In this document: piece by piece, positions 25,986 to 36,100 of the stretch
How positions within the stretch are numbered: the stretch's first letter is position 1
Layout: every line of letters starts with the position of its first letter
NCBI RefSeq assembly: GCF_009739905.1
Contig: NZ_CP034279.1
Span: 3,658,001-3,722,000, forward strand
Direction of reading: 5' to 3'
Source of the DNA: Streptomyces ficellus
GTDB lineage: Bacteria; Actinomycetota; Actinomycetes; Streptomycetales; Streptomycetaceae
DNA length: 64,000 bases
Notes under the pieces: generated by a model
Seen by the model: only the letters and a program-made list of their open reading frames with translations
What the model was told of the DNA's origin: nothing
The model's database searches: none
Position numbers and translations under genes: made by a program

Positions 25986-27083
25986 TCAGGTGGGCAGGGG
26001 GAGCTGGACGACCAGCAGCTTTCCGGCCATGGTCACGCCGCCGTCCATGGCGATCGCCAGGCCGTCCGCGTACACGTGCGGTCCTTCGACCGTCGGGCCG
26101 CCGTTGTCCTCGCCGTCCTCGGAGCCCACCTCGCCCAGGAGATACGGAATCGGGCTGTGGCCGTGGACGATGCGCTCGCCGCCGTAGGCCGCCAGCAGTT
26201 CCTGCACCGCCGTCGGCCCTGCCTCGTCCCGGAACGCGAAGCGCTTGGTCAGCTTGCGGAAGAGGTCCCAGCACTCGTCGGCGTCGTTGCGGGTGAGGAT
26301 CTCGTGGACGGTGTCGTTGACGTCCTCGATGGTGGAGCCGTACTCCAGGTACGCGGTGGTGTCGGAGTGCACCAGCAGGTGACCGTCCTCCTCCACCACG
26401 GCGTCGAGCCGTGACATCCACTGGAGGTGCACGTCCTGGAGGCGGTCCATGTCGCTCTTCTGGCCGCCGTTGAGTAGCCACGCCGCCTGGAAAGTGGCCG
26501 TCCCCGCGCCGGAGTTGACCGGGGTGTCGGCGAACCGCTTGGCGCCGAGCAGCAGCAGCTCGTGGTTGCCCATGAGGGCCTTGCAGTAGCCGCCGGCGGC
26601 GGCGGCCTCGGCGGACAGCCGCATGACGAGGTCGATGACGCCGATGCCGTCGGGGCCGCGGTCGGTGAAGTCGCCGAGGAACCACAGGCGGGCGTTGCCG
26701 GCCGCCCAGTGCCCCTCGGCGTCGATGAGTCCCTGCCGGTGCAGGGCGGCGAGGAGCTCGTCCAGGTACCCGTGGACGTCGCCCACCACGAAGAGCGGAC
26801 CCGGGCCGTCGCCGGCCGCGGGGGCGTCAGCGGGCGCCGCGGCCGGCTCGGAGGCCTGCTGCGGGTCGACGGACACCTGGACGGTGTCGCCGCGGTTGAT
26901 CACCGGGAGGTCGCGCTCGGTCGGCGTGTACCCCTCCGGCAGCTCGTCCCCGGGGAACGCGTTGCCCGGGTGCGCGGCATGAGCGACATGACCCTGTACG
27001 GGCACCTGGGCGTACGGCGGTACGCGGAAGTCGCGCAACGTCGCCGTCCGCACCACGGGTCCTTGACCGGCCCCCTGAGTCAT
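25986..27083 (-). CDS. PPP-family metallophosphatase
   Basis: 365 residues from the ATG at 27083 with GGAGGGG upstream. About 95 N-terminal residues are Pro/Ala-rich linker. The calcineurin-like core then shows all PPP motifs: GDVHG at 101-105, GDFTDRG at 137-143 and GNHE at 172-175, with a later histidine in VHGHSPIPYLLG. Such bacterial PPP enzymes dephosphorylate Ser/Thr/Tyr proteins or nucleotides such as Ap4A using two metal ions. The exact substrate is unknown. Confidence 0.88.
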   Translation of the reverse strand: MTQGAGQGPVVRTATLRDFRVPPYAQVPVQGHVAHAAHPGNAFPGDELPEGYTPTERDLPVINRGDTVQVSVDPQQASEPAAAPADAPAAGDGPGPLFVVGDVHGYLDELLAALHRQGLIDAEGHWAAGNARLWFLGDFTDRGPDGIGVIDLVMRLSAEAAAAGGYCKALMGNHELLLLGAKRFADTPVNSGAGTATFQAAWLLNGGQKSDMDRLQDVHLQWMSRLDAVVEEDGHLLVHSDTTAYLEYGSTIEDVNDTVHEILTRNDADECWDLFRKLTKRFAFRDEAGPTAVQELLAAYGGERIVHGHSPIPYLLGEVGSEDGEDNGGPTVEGPHVYADGLAIAMDGGVTMAGKLLVVQLPLPT

Positions 27084-27315
27084 CGACCCCTCCACCACCG
27101 TCGCGACGCCCTACACCTGGCGGACCGGCCTGGTCGGGGCGGTCCGCGGTGTCGTCCGCCCATCATAGGAATGAGCCCTGTGCTGTGTGACGCACCAGGG
27201 GTGGTGAATCCGGGTGCACCCCGGGTTCATCGGCCGATTCACCCCCAATTGGGGAAGTTTGCGCACGGCCTTGACCGAGGGGTGGCTCCGGTCGTCCCCG
27301 GGAGCCACCTGCCGG
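27084..27315. other. Intergenic region, LacI gene to phosphatase
   Basis: 232 bp with two notable palindromes: CCCCAATTGGGG (27243-27254) and an imperfect GGGTGCACCCCGGG hairpin near 27210-27228. They may terminate the LacI transcript or serve as operators for the phosphatase gene. No gene is seen. Confidence 0.4.
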
Positions 27316-28422
27316 TCACGCTCCTGACGGGGACCGGGGAGGGCTGACGGTCGTCCGTGGGGGCCGCCGCTGGGAGGAGGTCCGGACGATCAACTCGGTC
27401 GGTATCACCTGCTCGACGGGCCGGTCGGTGTCGATCCCCTCGATGGCGTCGATCAGCAGCTGGACGACCGCGGTGCCGATCCGGCGGGGTTTGAGGGAGA
27501 GGGTGGTGATGGGCGGTTCGGTGGCGGCGTAGACGGTCGACTCGCTGCAGCAGACCAGCAGCAGATCGTCCGGTACGCGCAGCCCGTAGCGGCGGGCGGC
27601 GGCGAGCAGGTCGGTGCCGTTGGGGTCGAAGAGCCCGTACACGGCGTCCGGGCGGTCGGGGCGGGCCAGCAGCCGGTCGGCGGCGACGGCGCCCGCGCAG
27701 GGGTCGTGGGCCGGGTAGGCCTCGTAGACCGGGTCCTGGCCGACGCGCTCGCACCAGTTCAGGTAGGCGGTGGTGGACAGGCGGGTGTAGGTGTCGGTGG
27801 TGGTGCCGGTGAGCAGGCCGATCCGGCGGGCGCCGGCGGCGGCGAGGTGGTCGAGCAGGTCGAGGACGGCGGCTTCGTGGTCGTTGTCGACCCAGGCGGT
27901 CACCGGGAGGGTGCCGGCCGGGCGGCCGTCGGAGACGACGGGCAGGCCCTGGCGGACCAGTTCGGTGACCACCGGGTCGTGGTCGGAGGGGTCGATGACG
28001 ACGGTGCCGTCGAGGGCGACGTTCGACCAGACGTCATGGCGGGAGGTGGCGGGGAGGATGACCAGGGCGTAGCCGCGGGCGAGCGCGGCGGAGGTGGCGG
28101 CCCTGGCCATCTCGGCGAAATACGCGAATTCGGTGAAGGTGAAAGGTTCATCCCCGTAGGTCGTCACGGTCAGGCCGATGAGGCCGGACTTGCCGGTACG
28201 GAGCGTGCGGGCCGCGGCGGAGGGGCGATAGCCCAGCCGGTCGGCGACCTCGCGGACATGGCGGCGGGTGGCGTCCGGGAGCCGGCCCTTGCCGTTGAGC
28301 GCGTCGGAGACAGTCGTGATGGAGACCCCGGCTGCGGCGGCCACGTCCCGGATGCCCGCTCGCCCTTGCCGGCTTCCCCGGGTCTGTGCCCGGCTCACCT
28401 GGTGCTTCCCTGCTGCTGTCAT
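27316..28422 (-). CDS. LacI-family transcriptional regulator
   Basis: 368 residues. The N-terminal helix-turn-helix [20 protein letters not shown] (about 22-41) and hinge helix [19 protein letters not shown] are typical of LacI repressors; the remainder is the periplasmic sugar-binding fold, with [19 protein letters not shown] and [18 protein letters not shown]. LacI members in Streptomyces mostly control sugar uptake, but no sugar genes adjoin this one, so it may act elsewhere or on itself. Confidence 0.9.
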   Translation of the reverse strand: MTAAGKHQVSRAQTRGSRQGRAGIRDVAAAAGVSITTVSDALNGKGRLPDATRRHVREVADRLGYRPSAAARTLRTGKSGLIGLTVTTYGDEPFTFTEFAYFAEMARAATSAALARGYALVILPATSRHDVWSNVALDGTVVIDPSDHDPVVTELVRQGLPVVSDGRPAGTLPVTAWVDNDHEAAVLDLLDHLAAAGARRIGLLTGTTTDTYTRLSTTAYLNWCERVGQDPVYEAYPAHDPCAGAVAADRLLARPDRPDAVYGLFDPNGTDLLAAARRYGLRVPDDLLLVCCSESTVYAATEPPITTLSLKPRRIGTAVVQLLIDAIEGIDTDRPVEQVIPTELIVRTSSQRRPPRTTVSPPRSPSGA

Positions 28423-28863
28423 GGCGAGCCGATAGTAGGGCGATGTCGGGCGGTTGGGCCGTTCGCATATTCACTCGTTGACAGGCACGTTTCTGCACGG
28501 TCGCCACCCCCCAATGGCCTTGAAATCCGAGGTAGTTGGGGTGTTCCGCATGGCGCGGCCAGTTGTCGGCACGCATGGTCCTGCCAAATGGACGATGTTT
28601 CGGGGAGGTCTCAACTCACCTCTACGGGGGACGCGCGCCACGGCGCGAGCCACGGGCGCGCGGCACTCGCGGGAGCGCTCCCCCCTGCTGTCGCGCCGGT
28701 GGCGCGGGCCTGCGCGGGGGCCCGGGCGACCGGGCGGGCGGGGTGCCGGGACCGCCTGCCGGAGCCGGTGCGGGGCCCGGACCGAAAATCGGCCATTCGC
28801 AGCACGGCGGAATCCTCATATGGTGAGCAGTATTGGTGGTACGTACGGTCGAGGAGGACCAGA
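28423..28863. other. LacI-hisC divergent intergenic region
   Basis: 441 bp. A perfect TTGACA occurs at 28478-28483 but without a convincing -10 downstream. The middle (28620-28790) is very G/C-rich with several short inverted repeats. The right end carries the hisC ribosome site AGGAGG at 28852-28857. No gene is supported. Confidence 0.45.
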
Positions 28864-29946
28864 GTGAGCGAGACGAGCCCGAAGCTGCGCGCCGTGCTGG
28901 GCGGCATCCCCACCTACAAGCCGGGCAAGCCCGCCGCGGCGGAGGGACCGGTCGCGTACAAGCTGTCCTCCAACGAGAACCCCTATCCGCCGCTGCCCGG
29001 TGTGATGGAGAGCGCGCTGGCCGCCGCGGCCGGATTCAACCGCTACCCGGACATGGCCTGCACGGGCCTGATGAACGAGCTCGCCGAGCGCTTCGGCGTG
29101 CCGGTGACGCACATCGCCACCGGGACCGGGTCCGTCGGTGTGGCCCAGCAGCTGGTGCAGGCCACCTCGGGCCCGGGCGACGAGGTCATCTACGCCTGGC
29201 GGTCCTTCGAGGCGTACCCGATCATCACGCAGGTCAGCGGCGCGACGCCGGTGCAGGTGCCGCTGACCTCCGGTGACGTCCACGACCTCGACGCCATGGC
29301 CGACGCGATCACCGAGCGGACGCGGCTGATCTTCGTCTGCAACCCCAACAACCCCACCGGCACGGTGGTGCACCGGGAGGAGCTGGAGCGGTTCCTGGAC
29401 CGGGTGCCGTCGGACGTGCTGGTCGTGCTGGACGAGGCGTACAAGGAGTTCATCCGGGACGTCGAGGTGCCGGACGGCCTGGAGATCTACCGCGACCGCC
29501 CCAACGTGGCCGTGCTGCGGACGTTCTCCAAAGCGTACGGGCTCGCCGGGCTGCGGGTCGGCTTCGCGGTCGCCCACGAGCCGGTGGCCGCCGCGCTGCG
29601 CAAGACCGCCGTGCCGTTCGGCGTCAGCCAGCTCGCCCAGGACGCGGCGGTGGCCTCGCTGCGGGCGGAGGACGAGCTGCTCGGACGGGTGGGGTCCCTG
29701 GTGTGCGAGCGGCAGCGCGTGTCCGAGGGGCTCGCCGGCCAGGGCTGGACCGTGCCGGACACGCAGGCCAACTTCGTCTGGCTGCGGATGGGTGAGCTGA
29801 CCGTGGACTTCGCGGCGGCGTGCGAGCAGGCGGGCGTCGTCGTGCGGGCGTTCCCGGGCGAGGGCGTGCGGGTCACCATCGGTGAGACCGAGGCGAACGA
29901 CATCTTCCTGCGGGCGGCCGAGGCCTTCCGCAAGGAGCGGTTCTAG
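28864..29946 (+). CDS. hisC: Histidinol-phosphate/aromatic aminotransferase
   Basis: 360 residues from a GTG with AGGAGG upstream. It is a class I/II PLP aminotransferase of the HisC branch: [14 protein letters not shown] near residue 37, [11 protein letters not shown] near 160, and the Schiff-base lysine K223 in [16 protein letters not shown]. HisC converts imidazole-acetol phosphate to histidinol phosphate; members of this subgroup also use aromatic amino acids. It stands alone, away from a his operon, as does the second hisC copy in S. coelicolor (from memory), so a phenylalanine/tyrosine role is possible. Confidence 0.88.
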   Translation: MSETSPKLRAVLGGIPTYKPGKPAAAEGPVAYKLSSNENPYPPLPGVMESALAAAAGFNRYPDMACTGLMNELAERFGVPVTHIATGTGSVGVAQQLVQATSGPGDEVIYAWRSFEAYPIITQVSGATPVQVPLTSGDVHDLDAMADAITERTRLIFVCNPNNPTGTVVHREELERFLDRVPSDVLVVLDEAYKEFIRDVEVPDGLEIYRDRPNVAVLRTFSKAYGLAGLRVGFAVAHEPVAAALRKTAVPFGVSQLAQDAAVASLRAEDELLGRVGSLVCERQRVSEGLAGQGWTVPDTQANFVWLRMGELTVDFAAACEQAGVVVRAFPGEGVRVTIGETEANDIFLRAAEAFRKERF

Positions 29947-29966
29947 CTCTTCGGCCCGTTCCGGCC

Positions 29967-29991
29967 CCGCCCCGGCCGACGGCCGGGGCGG
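29967..29991 (+). terminator. Terminator of hisC
   Basis: CCGCCCCGGCC (29967-29977) pairs exactly with 29981-29991 around a GAC loop, 21 bp after the stop. Confidence 0.75.
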
Positions 29992-30037
29992 GCGCGGGGC
30001 GGAGGCGTGGGCGCCGTACGGCGTGGCGGGCAGGGGG

Positions 30038-30406
30038 TCAGGCGAGTTCCACGCGGACCGGGTCGCCGGAGCGGACCGTGGCGAGGACGCGGGGGTCGCC
30101 GTCGAGGCGGCCGAGGACGTTGCACGGGCCGGCCAGGCGGCATTCGTCACCGCGGGAGATCGGCGTGGGCCCGTACGGCAGGGCCAGGGCGTCGCCCTCG
30201 GTCCAGAAGGCGACCGTGCCGGGCTCCACGACCTGCTGGGCGTCGGCCTCCAGGGCGGGGGAGACGGGGGTCTCGAAGTAGACCTCCTCGCCCCAGGTGT
30301 GGGCGGTGGACGTGATCGGGAGAACCCCTGCGAGCGCCTTGCTCGTGGGGGTTTCGTCGAGGGTTGCGGTGATATGGCCCGCGGGCCAGGAGAGTCGTAT
30401 CTGCAC
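30038..30406 (-). CDS. Cyclophilin-like fold protein (PF04126 type)
   Basis: 122 residues from a GTG at 30406. The segments TATLDETPTSKALAGVLP, TWGEEVYFETPV and LALPYGPTPISRGDE match the small cyclophilin-like family typified by Thermotoga TM1367. No catalytic role is established for that family. It sits between hisC (convergent) and the cyd operon (divergent), and its promoter would lie beside the Rex site at 30495. Confidence 0.75.
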   Translation of the reverse strand: MQIRLSWPAGHITATLDETPTSKALAGVLPITSTAHTWGEEVYFETPVSPALEADAQQVVEPGTVAFWTEGDALALPYGPTPISRGDECRLAGPCNVLGRLDGDPRVLATVRSGDPVRVELA

Positions 30407-30494
30407 CCGCGGAATTCAACAAGATGTTGAAGTTTTCGGGAAGAGGCCCCCCGGTTTCCGGTACGGATTTCGTTTGAGTCATAATAGCTTGTGA

Positions 30495-30512
30495 TTGTGA
30501 ACGCATTCACAA
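30495..30512. promoter_or_regulatory. Rex operator (ROP) of the cyd operon
   Basis: TTGTGAACGCATTCACAA is an exact 18-bp match to the Rex pattern TTGTGAA-N4-TTCACAA, lying 93 bp before cydA. Rex in Streptomyces senses the NADH/NAD+ ratio and represses cydABCD until oxygen falls; that regulation is established in S. coelicolor. A CATAAT (-10-like) precedes it at 30479-30484, so Rex would block the promoter. Confidence 0.9.
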
Positions 30513-30559
30513 GCGCGCCTGGTTCCTCCCGTGATCCACCGGAATCGGCGAGGCGACGC

Positions 30560-30583
30560 TAGGACGTCCGGACCGTAGGACGT
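30560..30583. repeat. TAGGACGT direct repeat in the cyd leader
   Basis: TAGGACGT at 30560-30567 and 30576-30583, 16 bp apart, between the Rex site and the cydA ribosome site AAGGAG. Role unknown. Confidence 0.5.
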
Positions 30584-30604
30584 AGGCCGTAAGGAGAAGC
30601 TGAC

Positions 30605-32131
30605 GTGGACCTGGCTCTGGCGCCAGAGACGCTGGCGAGGTGGCAGTTCGGCATCACCACCGTCTATCACTTCCTCTTCGTTCCCCTGACGATCTCCCTC
30701 GCCGCACTCACCGCCGGTCTGCAGACGGCATGGGTGCGGACCGAGAAGGAGAAGTACCTCAGGGCGACGAAGTTCTGGGGAAAGCTGTTCCTCATCAACA
30801 TCGCGATGGGCGTGGTCACCGGCATCGTGCAGGAGTTCCAGTTCGGCATGAACTGGTCCGACTACTCGCGGTTCGTCGGGGACGTCTTCGGGGCGCCGCT
30901 CGCCTTCGAGGCGCTGATCGCGTTCTTCTTCGAGTCGACCTTCATCGGCCTGTGGATCTTCGGCTGGGACAAGCTGCCGAAGAAGATCCACCTCGCCTGT
31001 ATATGGATGGTGTCGATCGGCACCATTCTGTCCGCCTACTTCATCCTGGCGGCCAACTCCTGGATGCAGCACCCGGTCGGGTACAAGATCAATGAAAAGA
31101 CCGGGCGCGCGGAACTCACCGACTTCTGGCTGGTCCTCACCCAGAACACCACGCTGACGCAGGTCTTCCACACCATGTCCGCCGCCTTCCTCACCGGTGG
31201 CGCCTTCATGGTCGGCATCGCCGCCTTCCACCTGGCGCGCAGGAAGCACGTCCCGGTGATGAAGACCTCGCTGCGACTGGGCCTGGTCACCGTGGTGATC
31301 GGCGGCATGTTCACCGCGATCAGCGGCGACTTCCTCGGCAAGGTCATGTACGAGCAGCAGCCGATGAAGATGGCCGCGGCCGAGGCCCTCTGGGAGGGCG
31401 AGAAGCCGGCGCCGTTCTCCGTGTTCGCCGTCGGCGACGTGGACAAGGGCCACAACAAGGTCGCGGTGGAGATCCCCGGCCTGCTCTCCTTCCTCGCACA
31501 CAGCGACTTCGAGTCCTACGTGCCGGGCATCAACGACACCAACAAGGCCCTTCAGGAGAAGTACGGCCCGGGCGACTACCGGCCCAACATCCCCGTCGCC
31601 TACTGGGGCTTCCGGTGGATGATCGGCTTCGGCATGGCGTCCTTCTCGCTCGGTCTGCTCGGCCTGTGGCTGACCCGCAAGCGGTTCCTGCTGCCCGCCC
31701 GCATGCGCGTGGGGGACGACGAGGTGCCCCACCTCGTCCTGTTCCGGAACGCCCTCAGCCCCAAGCTGACCAGGATGTACTGGCTCGTCGCCCTCTGGAC
31801 CCTGGCCTTCCCGCTGATCGCGAACTCCTGGGGCTGGATCTTCACCGAGATGGGCCGCCAGCCCTGGGTGGTGTACGGCGTGCTGCGCACCCGTGACGCG
31901 GTCTCGCCCGGGGTGTCCCAGGCCGAGGTCCTCATCTCCATGATCGTGTTCACGACGCTGTACGCGATCCTCGCCGTCGTCGAGGTCAAGCTGCTCGTGA
32001 AGTACGTCAAGGCCGGCCCGCCCGAGCTGACGGAGGCCGACCTCAACCCGCCCACCAGGATCGGCGGCCACGACCGGGACCCGGAGAACCCCGAGCGTGA
32101 AGTCGACCGGCCGATGGCCTTTTCGTACTGA
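30605..32131 (+). CDS. cydA: Cytochrome bd ubiquinol oxidase subunit I
   Basis: 508 residues starting at GTG after AAGGAG. CydA holds haems b558, b595 and d and oxidises menaquinol while reducing oxygen without pumping protons. Visible features are LARWQFGITTVYHFLFVPLT with a helix-1 haem histidine, FEALIAFFFESTFIGLWIFG with the GLU-rich haem region, and FRWMIGFGMASFS, plus about nine helices. The Q-loop is of the short type. First gene of cydA-cydB-cydDC, under the Rex operator. Confidence 0.97.
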   Translation: MDLALAPETLARWQFGITTVYHFLFVPLTISLAALTAGLQTAWVRTEKEKYLRATKFWGKLFLINIAMGVVTGIVQEFQFGMNWSDYSRFVGDVFGAPLAFEALIAFFFESTFIGLWIFGWDKLPKKIHLACIWMVSIGTILSAYFILAANSWMQHPVGYKINEKTGRAELTDFWLVLTQNTTLTQVFHTMSAAFLTGGAFMVGIAAFHLARRKHVPVMKTSLRLGLVTVVIGGMFTAISGDFLGKVMYEQQPMKMAAAEALWEGEKPAPFSVFAVGDVDKGHNKVAVEIPGLLSFLAHSDFESYVPGINDTNKALQEKYGPGDYRPNIPVAYWGFRWMIGFGMASFSLGLLGLWLTRKRFLLPARMRVGDDEVPHLVLFRNALSPKLTRMYWLVALWTLAFPLIANSWGWIFTEMGRQPWVVYGVLRTRDAVSPGVSQAEVLISMIVFTTLYAILAVVEVKLLVKYVKAGPPELTEADLNPPTRIGGHDRDPENPEREVDRPMAFSY

Positions 32132-32147
32132 GAACTGGAGCTGAGGC

Positions 32148-33152
32148 ATGGAACTCCACGACATCTGGTTCGTCGTCATCGCCTTCCTGTGGACCGGCTA
32201 CTTCTTCCTGGAGGGCTTCGACTTCGGGATCGGCGTCCTGACCAAGCTGCTCGCCCGCGACCGGGTCGAGAAGCGGGTGCTGATCAACACCATCGGACCC
32301 GTCTGGGACGGGAACGAGGTCTGGCTGCTGACGGCGGGCGGGGCCACGTTCGCAGCCTTCCCCGACTGGTACGCCACGCTCTTCTCCGGCTTCTACCTGC
32401 CGCTGCTGGCCATCCTGGTCTGCCTGATCGTGCGGGGCGTCGCCTTCGAGTACCGGGCCAAGCGCCCGGAGGAGAAGTGGCAGCGCAACTGGGAGCAGGC
32501 CATCTTCTGGACGTCGCTGATCCCGGCGTTCCTGTGGGGTGTCGCCTTCGCGAACATCGTGCGCGGGCTGCGGATCGACGCGTCGAAGGAGTACGTGGGC
32601 ACGCTGCTCGACCTGCTCAACCCGTTCGCGCTGCTGGGCGGACTGGTGACGCTGACGCTGTTCACCTTCCACGGGACGGTGTTCGCCGCCCTCAAGACGG
32701 TCGGCGACATCCGGGTGCGGGCGCGGAAGCTGGCGCTCACCCTGGGAGCCGTCACCGTCGTGCTGTCCCTGGCCTTCCTCGGATGGCTCCAGGCGTCGCG
32801 CGGTGACGGAACGAGCCTGGTCGCCATGGCGGTCGCCGCGATGGCGCTGGTCGGCGCGGTCGGCGCCATCAGGGCGGGGCGCGAAGGATGGTCGTTCGCG
32901 CTGTCCGGAGTCGCGATCGCGGCCGCGGTTTCGATGCTCTTCCTGACGCTCTTCCCGAACGTCATGCCCTCGTCGCTGAGCCCGGAGTGGAGCCTGACCG
33001 TCAGCAACTCGGCCTCCAGCCCCTACACACTGAAGATCATGACCTGGTGTGCGGCGATCGCCGCGCCGCTGGTGATGCTCTACCAGGGCTGGACGTACTG
33101 GGTGTTCCGCAAGCGCATCGGTACGCAGCACATCGCCGACGCCGCGCACTAG
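32148..33152 (+). CDS. cydB: Cytochrome bd ubiquinol oxidase subunit II
   Basis: 334 residues with about eight helices. The N terminus IWFVVIAFLWTGYFFLEGFDFGIG is the CydB signature, and RGVAFEYRAKRP follows in the cytoplasmic loop. CydB forms the heterodimer with CydA. It starts 16 bp after cydA behind GGAGCTGAGG, and the 3' end nearly touches cydDC. Confidence 0.97.
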   Translation: MELHDIWFVVIAFLWTGYFFLEGFDFGIGVLTKLLARDRVEKRVLINTIGPVWDGNEVWLLTAGGATFAAFPDWYATLFSGFYLPLLAILVCLIVRGVAFEYRAKRPEEKWQRNWEQAIFWTSLIPAFLWGVAFANIVRGLRIDASKEYVGTLLDLLNPFALLGGLVTLTLFTFHGTVFAALKTVGDIRVRARKLALTLGAVTVVLSLAFLGWLQASRGDGTSLVAMAVAAMALVGAVGAIRAGREGWSFALSGVAIAAAVSMLFLTLFPNVMPSSLSPEWSLTVSNSASSPYTLKIMTWCAAIAAPLVMLYQGWTYWVFRKRIGTQHIADAAH

Positions 33153-33160
33153 TAGGGGAT

Positions 33161-33174
33161 GTTTCACGTGAAAC
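33161..33174. other. parS site at the start of cydDC
   Basis: Exact GTTTCACGTGAAAC, 8 bp after the cydB stop. It overlaps both possible cydDC start codons (ATG at 33159 and GTG at 33168). Confidence 0.9.
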
Positions 33175-36100
33175 CGATCGACCCGCGTCTGCTCCGGTAC
33201 GCCCGGGCCACCCGTCTGTTCCTGGCGGCGGTGGTGGCCCTGGGGGTCATCGGGGCGGCGCTGGTCGTCGCCCAGGCCATGCTCATCGCCGAGGTGGTGG
33301 TGGGCGCCTTCCAGCGGGGGCTGGGCGGCGGGGACCTGATCACGCCGTTGGTGCTGCTCACCGCCGTCGCGGTCGGGCGGGGCGTGGTCTCCTGGCTGAC
33401 CGAGCTGGCCGCGCACCGGGCGAGCGCCGCGGTCAAGTCGGAGCTGCGGAGGCGGTTGCTGGAGCGGGCGGCCGGGCTGGGGCCGGGGTGGCTCGGCGGC
33501 CAGAAGGCCGGCTCGCTGGTGGCCCTGGCGACCCGGGGCGTGGACGCGCTCGACGACTACTTCTCGCGCTACCTGCCGCAACTGGGGCTGGCCGTAGTGG
33601 TTCCGGTGGCCGTCCTGGCGAGGATCGTCACCGAGGACTGGGTGTCGGCGGCGATCATCGTCGGGACCCTGCCGCTGATCCCGATCTTCATGGTGCTCAT
33701 CGGCTGGGCCACCCAGTCGAGGATGGACCGGCAGTGGAAGCTCCTGTCCCGCTTGTCGGGGCACTTCCTGGACGTGGTCGCCGGCCTGCCGACGCTGAAG
33801 GTCTTCGGCCGGGCCAAGGCCCAGGCCGAGTCGATCCGCGCGATCACGTCCGAGTACCGGCAGGCGACGCTGCGGACGCTGCGGATCGCCTTCCTGTCGT
33901 CGTTCGCGCTGGAGCTGCTGTCCACGCTCTCCGTGGCGCTGGTCGCCGTCGGTGTCGGCATGCGGCTGGTGCACGGCGACCTGGACCTGTACACGGGCCT
34001 CGTCATCCTGATCCTGGCTCCCGAGGCGTACCTGCCGCTGCGCCAGGTCGGCACGCAGTACCACGCGGCGGCGGAGGGACTGTCGGCCGCGCAGGAGATC
34101 TTCACCGTCCTGGAGACACCGCTCCGGACGGGTGGCGGCGCGCCAGTGCCCGGCACCCTGCGGCTCGAGCTGGACGACGTGACGGTGCGGCACCCGGGGC
34201 GCACCTCGCCCTCGCTGGACCGGGCGTCGCTGGTGGTGGAGCCCGGCGAGACGGTCGCCCTGGTCGGGCCGAGCGGGGTCGGCAAGTCGACGCTGCTGGA
34301 CGTGGTGCTGGGCTTCGCGGAGCCGTCGGACGACGGGAGCCGCATACGCGTCGGGGGCGTCGACCTGGCGTCGCTGGACCTGGAGCGGTGGCGCGAGCGG
34401 ATCGCGTGGGTGCCGCAGCGGCCGTACCTGTTCGCCGGGACCATCGCGGAGAACGTACGGCTCGCCCGCCCGGACGCGGACGACGAGGCTGTCGCGCGGG
34501 CGCTGCGGGACGCGGGGGCGGCCGCCTTCGTGGACGCGCTGCCGGCGGGCGCCGGGACGGTGCTGGGCGAGGACGGCGCGGGCCTGTCGGCGGGCCAGCG
34601 CCAACGGCTCGCCCTGGCACGCGCGTTCCTGGCCGACCGGCCGCTGCTGCTGCTCGACGAGCCGACGGCGGCCCTCGACGGCGAGACGGAAGCGGTTGTG
34701 GTGGACGCGGTGCGCCGCCTCGCCCGGGGGCGCACGGTGCTGCTGGTCGTCCACCGCCCGGCGCTCCTCGCGGTGGCGGACCGGGTCGTGACGCTCCAGG
34801 AGTCCGTGCCCGCCGGGGCGGTCACCGACTCGGCGGGTACGCCGCGCGGTCTGGACGCCCTCGACGCGGCGTTCGGCCTCGTGGGCGGGCAGCAGCGAAC
34901 GCCCGGAGCGGACACGCCTCAGGCGCCCGACGCGGACGCGCCCACCACATCCGAAGGGGACGCGCCTCAGACCGACGCGCTCACGGCGGACGCGCCTGCC
35001 GGCGTGCCTGCCGCCGGCGCGCACGTCCGGGCGGCGGGGCGCGGTGGCGTGCTGGCCCGGGTGCGGGGGACGGCCGGGGAACAGCGCGGGCGGCTCGGAC
35101 TCGCCCTGCTGCTGGGGAGCCTCGCCCTCGGTTCGGCCGTCGGACTCATGGCCGTGTCCGGCTGGCTGATCTCGCGCGCCTCCGAACAGCCGCCCGTGCT
35201 GTACCTGATGGTGGCCGTCACCGCGACCCGGGCGTTCGGCATCGGGCGGGCCGTGTTCCGGTACGCCGAGCGGCTCGTCTCCCACGACACCGTGCTGCGG
35301 ATGCTCGCCGAGCTGCGGGTCGCCGTCTACCGCAGGCTGGAGCGGATCACGCCGGCCGGGCTGCGCACGGTACGGCGCGGCGACCTGCTGTCGCGGCTCG
35401 TGGCCGACGTGGACGCCCTCCAGGACTACTGGCTGCGCTGGCTGCTGCCTGCCGGGGCGGCCGCCGTGGTCGGTGCGGGAGCCGTCGGGTTCACCGCATG
35501 GCTGCTGCCCGAGGCCGGGGCGGTCCTCGCGGCCGGCCTCCTCGTCGCGGGTGTCGCCGTGCCGCTGGTCACCGGCGCGGTCGCCCGCCGCGCCGAGCAG
35601 CGGCTCGCCCCCGCGCGCGGTGTGCTGGCTACCCGGATCGTCGACCTGCTGCGGGGCTGCGCCGAGCTGACGGTGGCGGGCGCGCTCACCGGGCGGATCG
35701 ACCGGGTACGGGAGGCGGACGGCGCCCTCACCCGGATCGCCACCCGCCAGGCCACCGCCACGGCCCTGGGCGGCGGCCTCTCGGCGCTGGTCGCCGGGGT
35801 GACCGTGGCCGCGGCCGCCCTCGTGGGCGTACAGGCCGTGCACGACGGGCGGCTCGACGGCGTGACGCTGGCCGTGGTCGTGCTGACCCCGCTGGCCGCG
35901 TTCGAAGCGGTCACCGGTCTCCCCCTGGCCGTGCAGTACCGCCAGCGCGTGGAGCGGAGCGCGCGGCGGGTGTACGAGGTGCTCGACGCCCCCGTGCCCG
36001 TACACGAACCGCGCGAGCCGCAGCCGGCGCCGAGCGGTGCGTTCCCGCTGGAGCTGCGGGGGCTCGGCGCCCGGTACCCGGGGCAGGACAGGGACGCCCT

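Noticed and set aside
28478..28483. TTGACA as a promoter of hisC or the LacI gene
   Set aside because: No -10-like hexamer at 16-18 bp, and it is nearly 400 bp from hisC.
33159..33161. ATG at 33159 as the cydDC start
   Set aside because: Not excluded, but the GGGG ribosome site abuts it with no spacing, whereas GTG at 33168 has 9 nt; kept as the alternative.
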